A stretch of DNA of 64,000 bases from Agelaius tricolor. Taxonomy: Eukaryota > Chordata > Aves > Passeriformes > Icteridae. Both the position numbers and the translations under genes were made by a program. Shown here piece after piece: positions 55,801-64,000 of the stretch. Within the stretch, counting starts at the first letter, position 1, and each line of letters begins with the position of its first letter. The stretch covers positions 24,030,744 to 24,094,743 of the forward strand of contig JALJCS010000004.1 in NCBI GenBank assembly GCA_023055355.1, given 5' to 3'. The notes below the pieces were generated by a model, which saw nothing but the letters and a program-made list of their open reading frames with translations, had not been told where the DNA came from and searched no databases.

Positions 55801-58800
55801 TTTCCCTCACTGTGTCTAGAGGAAGGAAAAAAAGCAGAAAATTGCTCTTGCTAAAATACTTTATGCAGCCTGGTCCCTGAGCTGCAATTTACCCAGATGT
55901 AGCTCTGTGCTGACTGAAAGCGTGTTGTGGGGTGTCTCAATCATTCTGGTCACCACTCTTTCCTAGAAAAGTGGAAAGTTTGGAATGTATCTCAAGAGTA
56001 TATATGTAGCACAAGCACTATTATCTGCTATGGAGTTGAACAACAAAGGGATAGTTTTACATGAATTGTTGTGGATGCTGCTGGTTGAGAAACTTTTTTC
56101 CTGTTAGAGGGACTGAAAACCAGGCCTTGATAATGGGTATAGATATCTGGATACTTTATATATCAGTTATTTACCTGTAGAAGTCTGAAATCTGCTTGTT
56201 ATGTTGTGTACCTAGGTTTAGAAATATCAATCGGGATCAGTATACATGATTTTCATGCAGTCTGTATTTATTTTTTAATACTATCTAACAGTGCAGGAGC
56301 ATTGTCTTGAGGTGATTGAAAGACTGACATAAAGAGCTGCTGTGAATTAAAGGAATATTGACAGTTACAATATCTGTTATAGAGACACAGAATGGAACTT
56401 CATGTATTTGTATTTAACTCCAGAGATTAGTATAGGGAGCAGCTTTTGGCTTGTCAAGCATTATTTATTGTTTAATCCACACAGAATTTGTTTAATAAGG
56501 GCGTGTTTACCTAGCATGGCACAATTATTTTTTGTTGCAAGTGGTTTGTGAATTTTGAAGAAATGCTACTTGTTATTTTATATGATATTGTAGGAGAAAA
56601 GGAAAATGAATATATAGTAGATGTTTGGATCCTAGCTCATCTGGTGAGATTGAGGGTGGCAGTATCAAGGTTTCTCATTTACACTTTTTTGCTCTGTGCT
56701 GAAGCCTACAGACTTTGTTTTGCAGTAACTGTCTTACACACTTACTGTACTTTGTTGCTTATTGACCCAGCATGATGCAATGAAATCATACACTTGTTTG
56801 AAATTCTTGTGCACAGTAAAGTAGTAGATTATTTCAAGGCTGAACTATAAGATTTTATTATCCTGAATTTACTGTAAGTGATTGGAAGCAAACACTGTCT
56901 TTAGGTATTTTGATAAATGGAATCTCAGTCTCCAGGGAATGAAAGGGATGACTTAGTTTTGTGTGCAGCACACAGTTGTCTGAAAATACATGACTCACTT
57001 CTGTACTGTAGGACAGTTCCAATCACTCTGAAGTTATTTACTGGATGATGTTTCTCTTAAATTTTAAAATTTTGATTGTCTGAATTGGTGTTTTTTTGGT
57101 GTGTCCGTTGACAAGAATTATCCAGAGTTAATTACATCACAATGACAAATGACTTTAAGATCATTCAGTTTAAACACCACTGCCATGAATGGGGGTACCT
57201 TTCTCTAGGTATGCTCTGAGCAGCCTGGTCCAACCTGGCCTTGAACACTTTCAGGGATGGGGCATCCCCATATTCTCTGGGCAGCCTGTTCTGGTGACTC
57301 ACCATCCTCACAGTATAATATTTCTTCCTTTTGTCCTCCTTATGAACTCCATTGTAGGAGTTCAATAACACATCTGTAGAAGGATGGTTGACAATGTGTA
57401 TTTGTGTTTCAAAACACAGCAGCACTTGGTCTAATGCCTGGAGAGAGGAGGATACAGGCTGGTGTGCCGTTGGCTGCTGCTGGCTGTGCCGCACAGCTCT
57501 GTTCGTGTACAAGCATGCTACACACCGTGGCTACACTGGCACCAGCCAGTTACCTGTAGCAGAGGCACTGGAGAGGCAGCCAGTTCTGATTTAGGGGTTT
57601 CATGTTAGGAAGATGTTTCCATGTGAAACTCTCAGTGAACTCTCAGTGGAAACAACCACCAAGAAGGAACCTCCAAGAAGCAATACAGTAAAACTTCTTG
57701 TTTCTGTTGTAGCTCTTTGATATCTACAGGAGATGTTGATTTTTTGTCTATCAATGTTTCAGGGAGTATTCTCTTCAAGTGCATGTCTTTGGAAGCTGAC
57801 AGAATGACAGAGCATAAGGAGAAGTTACTGTCAGTTTTGGAGGAAAGGTTTCCAGATCTTCCCCCACGAGAGGAAATTATCTCTGCTCTCCGGGAGACTC
57901 AGTTTAACACCCAAGGTAGTGCAACTTCCTTCCATTTTTCAGACCTGTTATGAATTTATTTGTGTAATTGTATCAGAATACTGTTTTATTGTGTGTGATG
58001 AAAATAGGTGCAGCATGCTATCTTCATTGACAGTTAAATGTTGTATATTAATTTTAAATTAAGCTCCTTACATTCTAAATCATGGAATTGTGATTTCTTT
58101 TGAGGAACTACTTAGCTCATAAATAATCTTGTATTGTTTTTACAGATAAAGTTAACAATTTATTTTACATATTGCTTTTACAAGTGTATGTTCATCAAGA
58201 ATTTGTGTTGATTCACATGGTCATAAAAAATGTGTCAGCCCATGGGAAGAAATTGTATTGCAATTGCCCATGTTGTGTAGAAGTAGATTTTGTGTTATGA
58301 CCCAGATTTACTAAGGGCTGTGTACATATGAAGTCAATTTGGCATCAGACTCAGATTAAGGAAGCAGCGGAAAAGTTGCAATTCTTTTCCTTTCTTCTGA
58401 TTGAAATACTGAGTAGAAATCTTCAGTGATCTAAAGTGGCAATGTTTGAACCCAAAATTTAGTAGCAGGCTTTTGAAGAGATGCTGTGAAAGCTTGAAGA
58501 AAATGGTTGCAATAACTCGTAAAATTTTTACTGGCATTGGCTGCCAAGCTCTTACCAAAGAGTGAGTATTAAATTCCTAGGGGTATTTTCTGTTGGATAT
58601 ATCAGGTAAGCACAGGGTCTATGCAGACTCAGGCTCTTTATTTGTTCTCTGTCTGCCCATATACAGAAAGTAGTCATTGAAATTCAGACCATCAGCCTGA
58701 GACAGCTGCCCTGTCTGGTAGATAAGGGCAGAATTTGAGGTGCTGCTTCCTTTGCCTTTTCTTACAGTGAGATTACAGGGTAATTTAGTTCAGGTGTATA

Positions 58801-60525
58801 AAGTTTCACATGAACTCTCTTAAGTTCCTCTACTCAAGTAATCAGTAGAGATCAGGAATGAACTGTATGCAGTCTAGATTGGAAAGTGGTGGTCAAAGTG
58901 GCTTTTATGGAAGTCAGTTCTTAGTTCTGCCAGTTGCCAGGGAAAACAGTTTAGTACTGTTTGTCATTATGTTTTCTGTCATATCAAATGCAAAACTTGG
59001 ACAAGTATATGTAGTGGGTGTAGTCTGCATGGTACTGGTTGCCAGTAATTTATGTATGTCACATGAGGCATGGGGAAGGCACTGTCATGCAGTCTTCCTT
59101 TTTTTTTTTTTTTTTTGGCTTATAACTCCTGTTTTCTGTGTATGACAAGGCACATTTTTACTGTATATTCATATACATATATTGCATGTGGCATTTCTTT
59201 TAGTAGGATGCTGTTGAGTTTCAGGAGCCCCTTGAAAGATGTAAATTCTACTAAGTATTCTACCTAATATACTCATTATTTGAAGCAATATTAGGACAAT
59301 GCAGCCAAAATATTTCTCAGTTTCTGGCAGAAATCATGGTTTATTGACCTGAATTAATTTAGGGCACAATAGGTTGCAGCCCCCCAAAAAATTTATAGGT
59401 TATATAAAAATTTTTTTAAATGACAGATGTGTAAATGTTCATCTTGTCATTAGATTGACTGCAGTATCTGGACTCTATACAGGAACAGTAATGAAAGGAT
59501 TAATTTCTTTGACTCAGATTGGTATTTGTTTCCCTCTTGAAAATAATTTGTACAAACATGTGGTGGATGTTAAACTGCTATGCCTTGAAGGTTGGTAGAT
59601 GTTTTAGTTGTTGCCATGCACTGAGATAGGTGGCTTGCAGCATTCTTTACATAGACATTTGGCTGTCGTGTCTGTGTTGCAATAATGTGATGTAGTTATG
59701 TTCCTCTACATAATATGTATTTGCTTTGAGACTCTTTGCAGCATTTTAGGCAAACACATCTAATGAGGGAAACTTAGTCACTTGGATTTTCAATACATTG
59801 GGCTTAAACAAACCAATATGTCTGGTTGCAATTCCTGTTTTACACCATTGTTTCTGATGATAATGTTTCTGTGGTACATAAACATATACTTAGTTCATGA
59901 ATGATTTGAAGGAAATCAGGAAAACCCATTGGTGTTATCAATTCATGAAGAAGGTCAGAAAGGTTGAATGTCTGTGTTTACAGAATATCTTAAGTTCCTT
60001 GCTTTTGAATATTTCATAAACACCATAGTAGTCCACAGGTGCTTTTCAATATATTAATTATTTCAGAAATAATTTTATATTTGTGATTTCATATTAAGCC
60101 ATAGAAATAGCCATACATTTATCATCAGCTGGAATTAGGTTCACTTAAAAACTTCAGTGTTCGCACAAGAACACAGGTGTTGCAGTAGACTTAATTCTTC
60201 ATACTTGTTGTTAGTGTGTATCCTCCATTAAATCTCATCCTTTCTTAAAAAAAATCTAGAAACATTAAGCATTGAAATATTAATGTTATCTTTAATTTTC
60301 TCATATGACATCCTGAAATACAGAAAGAAGGTTCAGGATTAAGGTCTAAGCTATGTTTTTAATTTATGCTCATGCATCTGTCAGGTGTAGATAATTGTAT
60401 ATATGGAAATTTGTTTATTTTCTTAAATAGGTATGAGCATTGAGGAGGTTATGCTCAAGGATCTCAAGGAGATTTCAGATGGAGAAATCAAAGTAGCAAT
60501 TAGCACTGTGTACATGACACTGGAG
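22846..60525 (+). CDS. PRUNE2: PRUNE2 (BMCC1), 5' part: six coding exons, partial at the 3' end
   Basis: PRUNE2 is a large vertebrate protein, about 3,000 residues in human. It has an N-terminal prune-like DHH/DHHA2 region, a long disordered middle and a C-terminal BCH (CRAL-TRIO-like) domain, and is expressed mainly in nervous tissue. Here exons 22846-22881, 49467-49571, 50031-50233, 51503-51666, 57763-57915 and 60431-60525 join to 756 nt, 252 codons without a stop. The translation follows the known PRUNE2 N-terminus closely (MEEFLQRAQSRL; FTETRFILNEL; ESFHIFRDEINLHQLN; ESAVVKVINP; PELITQQLA; GEIKVAIST). All five introns have GT-AG ends and phases that restore the frame. The next exon, expected to start soon after the conserved STVxMxLE segment, is not found before 64000. 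The prune-type active site is degenerate: RDE at residues 89-91 is kept, but DHH is NSS at 109-111 and a metal-site Asp is Lys175. Confidence 0.96.
25736..25781 (+). mobile_element. Possible decayed CR1 3' tail
   Basis: The stretch 'gactagatgaggtcaaagat' followed by 'ccttctaaaccattctat' resembles the last 45 bp of a sense CR1 (normally 'ggactagatgacctttaaag ... ccattctatg'). It is short and diverged, so chance similarity is possible. Confidence 0.4.
26030..26850 (-). mobile_element. Ancient CR1-type LINE relic (amniote-wide family), antisense
   Basis: Across about 800 bp there are ordered landmarks of an old CR1 family that is frequent in turtles and crocodilians: 'ctttctctgaagattttatt', 'ggggagcccagaaccagctg', 'ttctgcagttcttgtagcca', 'catctggtattgtctgcagc', 'ttatttatggatatgagaaa' with 'cagcacatatctcagcacat', and 'actgaaaaactgaccatttg'. 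They appear in reverse orientation and in the right order, with many substitutions and a poly(T) run inserted at 26312-26332. The match is from memory of the family pattern. Boundaries are approximate, and an L3-like relative is the main alternative. Confidence 0.6.
26312..26332. repeat. Poly(T) tract
   Basis: About 21 T residues inside the old CR1 relic. It could be a mononucleotide expansion, or the tail of a small antisense insertion. Confidence 0.8.
35008..35312 (+). mobile_element. CR1 LINE fragment, sense
   Basis: Sense landmarks in order: 'gatccctctttgtgagcagt', 'ctgtgccaggggatgtccag', 'ctggacattaggaaggttct', 'aattcaaggagagtctgggt', 'gatgctcttagtcatctagt', 'gggagttggacttgatggtc' and the terminal 'ttttatgattctgtg'. 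This is a 5'-truncated avian CR1 of a subfamily different from the copies at 7.0 and 22.1 kb, in the same direction as PRUNE2 transcription. Confidence 0.88.
35455..35484. repeat. Perfect inverted repeat, 13-bp arms, 4-nt loop
   Basis: Arms 35455-35467 and 35472-35484 are exact reverse complements (TTACTAATATTCA / TGAATATTAGTAA) around the loop AGCC. The 12-mer ATATTCAAGCCT also occurs twice directly, once just before the hairpin and once across its centre, suggesting a replication template-switch origin. Confidence 0.85.
35767..35791. repeat. Poly(T) tract
   Basis: About 25 T residues followed by GAAGAG. Mononucleotide microsatellite, with no recognisable transposon attached. Confidence 0.85.
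36208..36236 (-). other. G-quadruplex motif on the minus strand
   Basis: On the plus strand there are C runs of 5, 3, 4 and 11 separated by T, T and GCCA. Read on the minus strand this is G11-TGGC-G4-A-G3-A-G5, which meets the canonical rule of four G runs of at least three with short loops. It lies in PRUNE2 intron 1, so the G strand is the transcription template strand. Confidence 0.8.
38789..38961 (+). repeat. G/T-only low-complexity tract
   Basis: Over about 173 bp the plus strand is almost exclusively G and T (roughly ten A or C residues in total), in irregular units such as GGGTTTT, TTTGTTTG and GTTTGGG. It is not a clean tandem repeat. The 60-codon open frame across it is a by-product of its composition. 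Confidence 0.85.
42394..42465 (+). repeat. 36-bp tandem duplication
   Basis: Two adjacent copies start at 42394 and 42430. Each begins TTTTACTAACAAGCACAGTA and they differ by very few bases (for example ACAAT versus ACAGT). The near identity suggests a recent duplication in intron 1. Confidence 0.85.
46291..46306 (+). other. G-run cluster (possible G-quadruplex)
   Basis: GGGGTGGGGGGCAGGGG has three G runs of at least four. A four-tract G-quadruplex would need the middle run to be split, so it is weaker than the 36.2-kb motif. It sits in a GT-rich context within intron 1. Confidence 0.5.
47565..48183 (+). mobile_element. CR1 LINE fragment with reverse-transcriptase C-terminal remnant
   Basis: Translation of 47549-47749 reads RDLDRLERWAWVNLMNHKAR, then CKVLHLGQDNAEHKHKLS, the C-terminal tail of CR1 ORF2. 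In another frame 'CIQLWGPSSGRTW' and 'KDMEL' follow, so the frame is shifted. The 3' part has 'gatggagagggctttctgac', 'gtagtgataggacatggcct' and 'ggtttagattaggtattgtg'. It stops before the usual terminal octamers, so it is truncated at both ends. It is a dead copy in sense orientation relative to PRUNE2. Confidence 0.9.
49467..49571 (+). CDS. PRUNE2: PRUNE2 exon 2, residues 13-47
   Basis: A 105-nt exon between ATATGTTACAG and GTAATGG, starting and ending between codons. It encodes SRSKRVEKVHVVLASKPC then DLDSLISTLAYAYFLDK. The segment VHVVL...CDLDS corresponds to the first conserved motif of the prune DHH-type fold (beta strand followed by an Asp-containing turn), with C30-D31-L32-D33-S34. 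The length is a multiple of three, so skipping it would keep the frame while removing motif I. The exon is too short to show as a long open frame but the match to PRUNE2 is clear. Confidence 0.95.
49572..50030 (+). other. PRUNE2: PRUNE2 intron 2 (459 bp)
   Basis: A short intron with phase 0. It holds a T run at about 49889-49901 and nothing else I can recognise. It ends TATGTTACAG. Confidence 0.9.
50031..50233 (+). CDS. PRUNE2: PRUNE2 exon 3, residues 48-115 (last codon split)
   Basis: A 203-nt exon that starts between codons and ends after two bases of the Ser115 codon (donor AAG|GTATTG). It encodes VSPPDVLCLPVLNIPRKDF, FTETRFILNELKIPESFHIF, RDEINLHQLNAEGKLSLTLV and NSSMLT. The motif II region RDE (89-91) is retained. 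At the position where PRUNE1 has its namesake DHH in LVDHHIL, this protein has NSS (109-111). Human PRUNE2 is also altered there, so this is a family trait rather than a sequencing error. The open frame extends upstream of the acceptor to 49986, but that part is intronic. Confidence 0.96.
50234..51502 (+). other. PRUNE2: PRUNE2 intron 3 (1.27 kb)
   Basis: AT-rich, phase 2 intron. It contains an A-rich then T-rich stretch at about 51136-51168 and a short (AT)n run near 51467-51480 close to the acceptor TTTGCTTTATAG. No other feature is visible. Confidence 0.88.
51503..51666 (+). CDS. PRUNE2: PRUNE2 exon 4, residues 115-170 (both end codons split)
   Basis: A 164-nt exon. It supplies the third base of Ser115 and ends after one base of the Gly170 codon (donor AGAG|GTGAGA). 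It encodes EDKSLESAVVKVINPDEQ, then SSSLVVKEILQKAPELIT and QQLAYLLRG. This is the helical linker of the prune-type DHH fold, close to PRUNE2 of other vertebrates. The acceptor TTTGCTTTATAG has a mediocre pyrimidine tract. Reading on past the donor gives a stop within about 32 codons, which confirms the intron. Confidence 0.95.
54540..54576 (+). repeat. Poly(T) tract followed by G-run cluster
   Basis: About 18 T residues up to 54558, then GCGGGGTGGGGGGAGGGG. The G part repeats almost exactly the G-run cluster at 46291. With loops of one base between runs it could form a two- to three-tetrad quadruplex. Confidence 0.65.
57149..57345 (-). mobile_element. CR1 LINE fragment, antisense
   Basis: Landmarks in reverse orientation: 'tttaagatcattcagtttaa', 'gagcagcctggtccaacctg', 'gccttgaacactttcaggga', 'tggggcatccccatattctc', 'tgggcagcctgttctggtga'. 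The terminal octamers are missing, so the 3' end is eroded. It lies 418 bp before exon 5 and opposite to the gene. Confidence 0.9.
57346..57620. other. GC-richer segment of unknown nature
   Basis: A segment with more G/C than the surrounding intron, including 'gttggctgctgctggctgtg' near 57469 and 'gctacactggcaccagccag' near 57529. It directly follows the CR1 fragment. It is open on both strands for 68-115 codons but resembles no protein family I know. It may be the older 5' part of the CR1 insertion or unrelated. Confidence 0.35.
57763..57915 (+). CDS. PRUNE2: PRUNE2 exon 5, residues 170-221 (both end codons split)
   Basis: A 153-nt exon between ATCAATGTTTCAG and CAAG|GTAGTG, phase 1 at both ends, so skipping would keep the frame. 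It encodes GSILFKCMSLEADRMTEHKE, then KLLSVLEERFPDLPPREEII and SALRETQFNTQ. PRUNE1 has an Asp in the aligned 'IILDCVNMD' segment, a metal ligand of the DHH site. Here it is Lys175 in SILFKCM, as in human PRUNE2 (Lys). The FPDLPPREEI segment is a conserved prune-family signature leading to the DHHA2 part. Confidence 0.95.
57916..60430 (+). other. PRUNE2: PRUNE2 intron 5 (2.5 kb)
   Basis: A phase 1, AT-rich intron with a poly(T) run at 59099-59116. Open frames at 58.3, 58.9 and 59.4 kb show no recognisable domain. The acceptor is TTCTTAAATAG, with a weak pyrimidine tract. Confidence 0.88.
59099..59116. repeat. Poly(T) tract
   Basis: About 18 T residues in intron 5, followed by GGCTTATAAC. Simple mononucleotide repeat. 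Confidence 0.75.
60431..60525 (+). CDS. PRUNE2: PRUNE2 exon 6, residues 221-252
   Basis: A 95-nt exon between CTTAAATAG and GAG|GTAAGAG. It completes Gly221 and ends between codons. It encodes MSIEEVMLKDLKEISDGEI followed by KVAISTVYMTLE, the beginning of the DHHA2 domain. The order LxxDLKExSDGExKVAIS is diagnostic of PRUNE2 (PRUNE1 has a related RKDQ...VKVAIS). The donor is near consensus. The acceptor is pyrimidine-poor, so the exon may depend on enhancers. Confidence 0.95.
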
Positions 60526-63500
60526 GTAAGAGGAACTTAAAATATGTTTAACAGCCTTATTGCACATGGAGATTGTTCTTTTAAACAGAATGTGAACAAG
60601 TTATTTTCCCAATATTTTTTTCCAGTATGAGCAGAGTTTTCAGTGATTTGGTTAACTTTGAGAGGACTATTAGCTATTTGTTATCTGACTTCCATTATTA
60701 TGATATTATAATTATTCCCTCCCTTTAGATTGTACTATGCTGTGTTAAAAACAACAGCATAAACAAATTGGAACCTTTGGATGAATTGAGGGTGTGAGCT
60801 TTCTACCTTGATCTGAGGAGAGTTACATGTTGCTGGATATTATTTTAAATTATTATTTTAAGAATAATAATGCTTAGATCACTAAACAATGATATGACAT
60901 GATTCTGTTATGACATGGTACTGTTATTTTTGATTGAAGTTTGCATACTGGCATATTGATTAGTAATAAAACCTAAGTGATCTGAAGAAAATAACAATAG
61001 CAAAAACATCTTTATATGTTATATGTTTGTAATTTTCAGTCTCTTCATTTTCATGAAAGTCACATATACAGAAGTATTTGAAATGTAGAAGAAATTTTCA
61101 TCTACTTTTGCACTAAATCAAAACTTTTTTTAACATCAAATGCTGCTAAAAAACAAATACAATCTCTTGAATAGTTCTTGCCTTGTATGTCCTAAGAGAT
61201 TTCTTATAATATATGTTTGTGATGCATTTTACAAAAAATAAGATGCTTCTCTGGTTGAGCAAGTTTTGGTTACAATCCAGCTAATAATTACCCATAGATT
61301 TCTGCTTGCGTACTAAAATATAGAAAGCAAATTAGGTAGCAAAGCTTCAAGAAATGAAGTAGAATCTTTTTGTTTTCAATTAGTTGTTCCAATATTGAGC
61401 AATCTTTGCCACCAAAACAACACTGCTTATGAACCATAATTTGATCCTAAAAATTAGGCTGAGGCTGGGTGGAAAGGGGATGGGGAAAGAGTGTTGTAAG
61501 ATAAATCCCCAAAAGAGTAAATGGGATTTTATAAAGTTCTTAATAAAAGCCTCATCTTCTTTTGTTTTACATCTTTCTCTTTTACTCAGTCAGTTTCAGT
61601 TAATGGTGGACAGAGCTAGGAGCTAGCTTTGGCATTACATTTTCTTTCTGTTTATTTTATATTAAATCATGTTGGATAACTATGTAGAATACAGACCTTG
61701 TGCTCCACAGGTTTAAGCTCCAAGTAAATCTGATCAGACCTCTTCTTTGCAACTCTATATGCTCAAATTAACAGCAACTCAGATCTTGTCTTCCTTTTGT
61801 CTGGATCTCACAATTTGACTTTTTCAAGAGTAGGTGTTTCTAGTTCTCAAAGTAGGCAAATTTTCAGCCTTTTTTCAGTGAAGTGTAACATTTGATGCTG
61901 ACTAACCTGGGTAAAGAAGTGTTAAGATCTGGTGGTCAAGCAGTAAATATTTCATAGTTGTTTTTCTTACATAGCTAGAAGGGCAGAGGAGATTCATTTG
62001 CCTGTAAGAACAAACGGAACAGATTTTACTGATAGATGATCTTTTGTCTCAGTCTGTGAAGTAATTTTATTACTAGTATTTCTGATGGGATTTCTTTCTG
62101 GAAGTCACAGATACCTTCCTTTGATTTTGCTCTATTGTTGTTCTGGGAATAGTTTGTGCCATAGAGGACTAAGTTTTCAGGAGCGTAACTACTTTTTTCT
62201 TCCTAGGTATAATGTTTGTAAAGTTATTGGGATGGAGATGCATTTTGCATTTGCTACATTACTGCTCTTTGTTGAAATGAAAACACCCTAAATTTTGGTG
62301 CATGGCCAGTAATGATGGTTTTTTACTCAGTTTTATTAGCAATAGGGCTCACATGTAGTTACTTCATCCAGTGTCAGAAGCACAATACATACAAGAAAAT
62401 GAATGACAAAACCATCCAGATCTTTCTGTTCAGTTCAGAATTCTGTTGTGAGCTCAGAATACACAGGCTTTATCATTAAAGTATCATTCACAGTTTTCTC
62501 AGCAATGATAGTGGTAGTTTGTTATTCATCCTTAAAGTGCTCCACAGATGTTACCTGATTAAATATTAAGGAAACATGAAGAACAGGCTTGGCAACAGGT
62601 GTTGAATCTCTGGTGTGTTTGTGTTTTTACTTTTTCAGAAGTATCGCAAGTCACTTTTTTTCCTTAATAATCAACAAATATGCAAGAGTATCTATTAAAA
62701 TGCTTTCTGTAGGGCAGCCATTTTGTGTAAATGTGTTTAGGTTTCTCTGAGACTCCATATGCAGCTTTGCATTTATTGAAATAATCACCTTTGGATCTGG
62801 CCCTCCTGGATTCAGGTGGTATTGAAGCTGTAAGTTGAAATCAGACCTTTGTCAACAGTGACTAGCTCTCAGAGTGTATGCTGCTTGAATTTTACATTTG
62901 TAACCACTTTATTTTTGAAGAGAAGGATGAAATAAAAGTGGCACTGCCCAGATCACAGTTATTTTTGTAGCCTTTGCTGGAAAGTTTCTCCAAGTCATAA
63001 TCAGGATTACTCTTAAGATATTGTAGCAAAATTCAATGCATGTGTTACAGTTAATTTCTGTTACATTTTGTTATACCCTTAGAGTATCTTTTGCTGCTTC
63101 TCTGCTGAATTCTCTTGGAAATGAGGAATGTCTTCTCAATGTGGCTTTCTGGGAAAGTAATATTATTCCTGGGAAATAAATATTTCTGTTGTAAAGCCAA
63201 CTCTCTTCTCTCCTTTTTTAAGTGTAGTGCTCTGGGAGAACAATCCAGGTTTCATGAATGTTCAGTTCAGTTGAAATGGCTCATTATAACATAGATTAAT
63301 AATACGCTTGTTGGATTAAGTCTTTATCTGTTCTTCATGAAAATTCATTCTAACTGCTCACAGAACTTAGAAAATGAATTACCACCTGAGGAAGCAGGTC
63401 ACTCAGTTGAAAACAAGTTCTCTGATTGTCTGCTGCTGACTGTGGCAGACAAGGGGATGTTCTGAAGGTCTGTTGAGGTTCATGCCTCTGGCCAGGGCAT

Positions 63501-64000
63501 CCACATACTTCATAAAGACAGTTTCCAGGTAGTAGGGGTTGTATGCCACTTGTAAAAGCTTAGAGAACATGTCAGAGCTGCACTGGAGGCTGCTGTCACC
63601 AATGTTGTTACCTCAAGAAAATGACCTGCATGTTCATGCTGCTGCGGGAAGCTTGACTGTCCTTAAGTAGCCTCCATAGTCCAAATGAGTTTGGGATAGT
63701 ACCAATATGAAGTTCTATCTCTTGTAACAACTTCCCCCTTTGTAGTTTTATGCCTTAGAGGAACTTAGAGTAGCAGTTCCAGCCACAGAAATTTAAGAAA
63801 TGTAGAAGTGTTTGGGTGCACGGTGTATCATCTTCCATGAAAAAATAGTCGCATCTTGGAGATAGATGTTAATTTAAAGCTATTTTGTAGTATTAGTAAG
63901 AAATGCCACTGTTTCATAATTTGGACAGTTTTATTTCTGCATTTTGAAAAGTGATTTTTTTAATACTTCTGTAAAGCAAATCAAGGACCTCTCTCTTAGC
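60526..64000 (+). other. PRUNE2: PRUNE2 intron 6 (start), runs off the window
   Basis: At least 3.5 kb of AT-rich intron. I looked for the next PRUNE2 exon, expected to encode a segment like NCLFHSNI, and did not find it. In human the antisense lncRNA PCA3 lies in an intron of PRUNE2 in this part of the gene. Nothing here shows a bird counterpart. No repeat family was recognised. Confidence 0.75.

Larger units (their letters stand above)
51667..57762 (+). other. PRUNE2: PRUNE2 intron 4 (6.1 kb)
   Basis: A phase 1 intron. It contains a poly(T) plus G-run element at about 54.54 kb and an antisense CR1 fragment at 57.15-57.35 kb, followed by a GC-richer unexplained segment. Elsewhere it is AT-rich with no recognisable feature. 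Confidence 0.88.

Noticed and set aside
60526..64000. Possible bird counterpart of the antisense lncRNA PCA3 in PRUNE2 intron 6
   Set aside because: Nothing in the sequence marks exons or a promoter on the minus strand, and lncRNA sequence similarity to primates would not be visible by eye.
1..64000. CRISPR arrays, operons, phage or bacterial mobile systems
   Set aside because: The window is vertebrate nuclear DNA. There are no regularly spaced repeats, no dense coding and no bacterial gene arrangement.

Overview
The window looks like nuclear DNA from a bird. It is AT-rich and intron-dominated, carries several CR1 LINE copies (including minus-strand copies that begin with the avian-type ATTCTATG-repeat 3' end) and one LTR of a kind common in bird genomes. 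It contains one recognisable protein-coding gene, the 5' part of PRUNE2 (BMCH-domain, BNIP2/prune-like; also called BMCC1) on the + strand. The species cannot be told from the sequence. PRUNE2 is Z-linked in chicken, so a Z-chromosome origin is a reasonable inference, not something seen here.

Layout. Positions 1-22,380 are upstream intergenic DNA with no gene that I can support. They hold CR1 fragments at about 6.2, 7.0, 16.2, 18.2 and 22.1 kb, an LTR at about 9.6-10.5 kb, and a decayed tRNA-Lys(CTT) pseudogene on the minus strand near 15.75-15.82 kb. A CpG island (about 22.4-23.1 kb) forms the PRUNE2 promoter, with a palindromic CRE, stacked GC boxes and a well-placed ATG at 22,846. Intron 1 (22,882-49,466) is 26.6 kb long and holds old and young CR1 copies, a strong minus-strand G-quadruplex motif, a G/T-only tract, a quasi-palindrome and a 36-bp tandem duplication. 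Exons 2 to 6 lie at 49.5, 50.0, 51.5, 57.8 and 60.4 kb. The rest of the gene, including the giant exon and the C-terminal BCH/CRAL-TRIO domain, lies beyond the right edge.

The six coding exons join to 756 nt, exactly 252 codons with no stop, and every junction has AG/GT splice sites. They encode the N-terminal DHH-type phosphoesterase-like module. Two metal-site motifs that are intact in the paralogue PRUNE1 are replaced here (DHH becomes NSS, and an Asp becomes Lys), so this domain is probably not an active phosphoesterase.

I see no prokaryotic-type system, no CRISPR array and no new gene cluster. The findings are gene-structure details, non-B DNA motifs and repeat history. All other open frames of 60-200 codons look like chance, repeat or GC-island artefacts.
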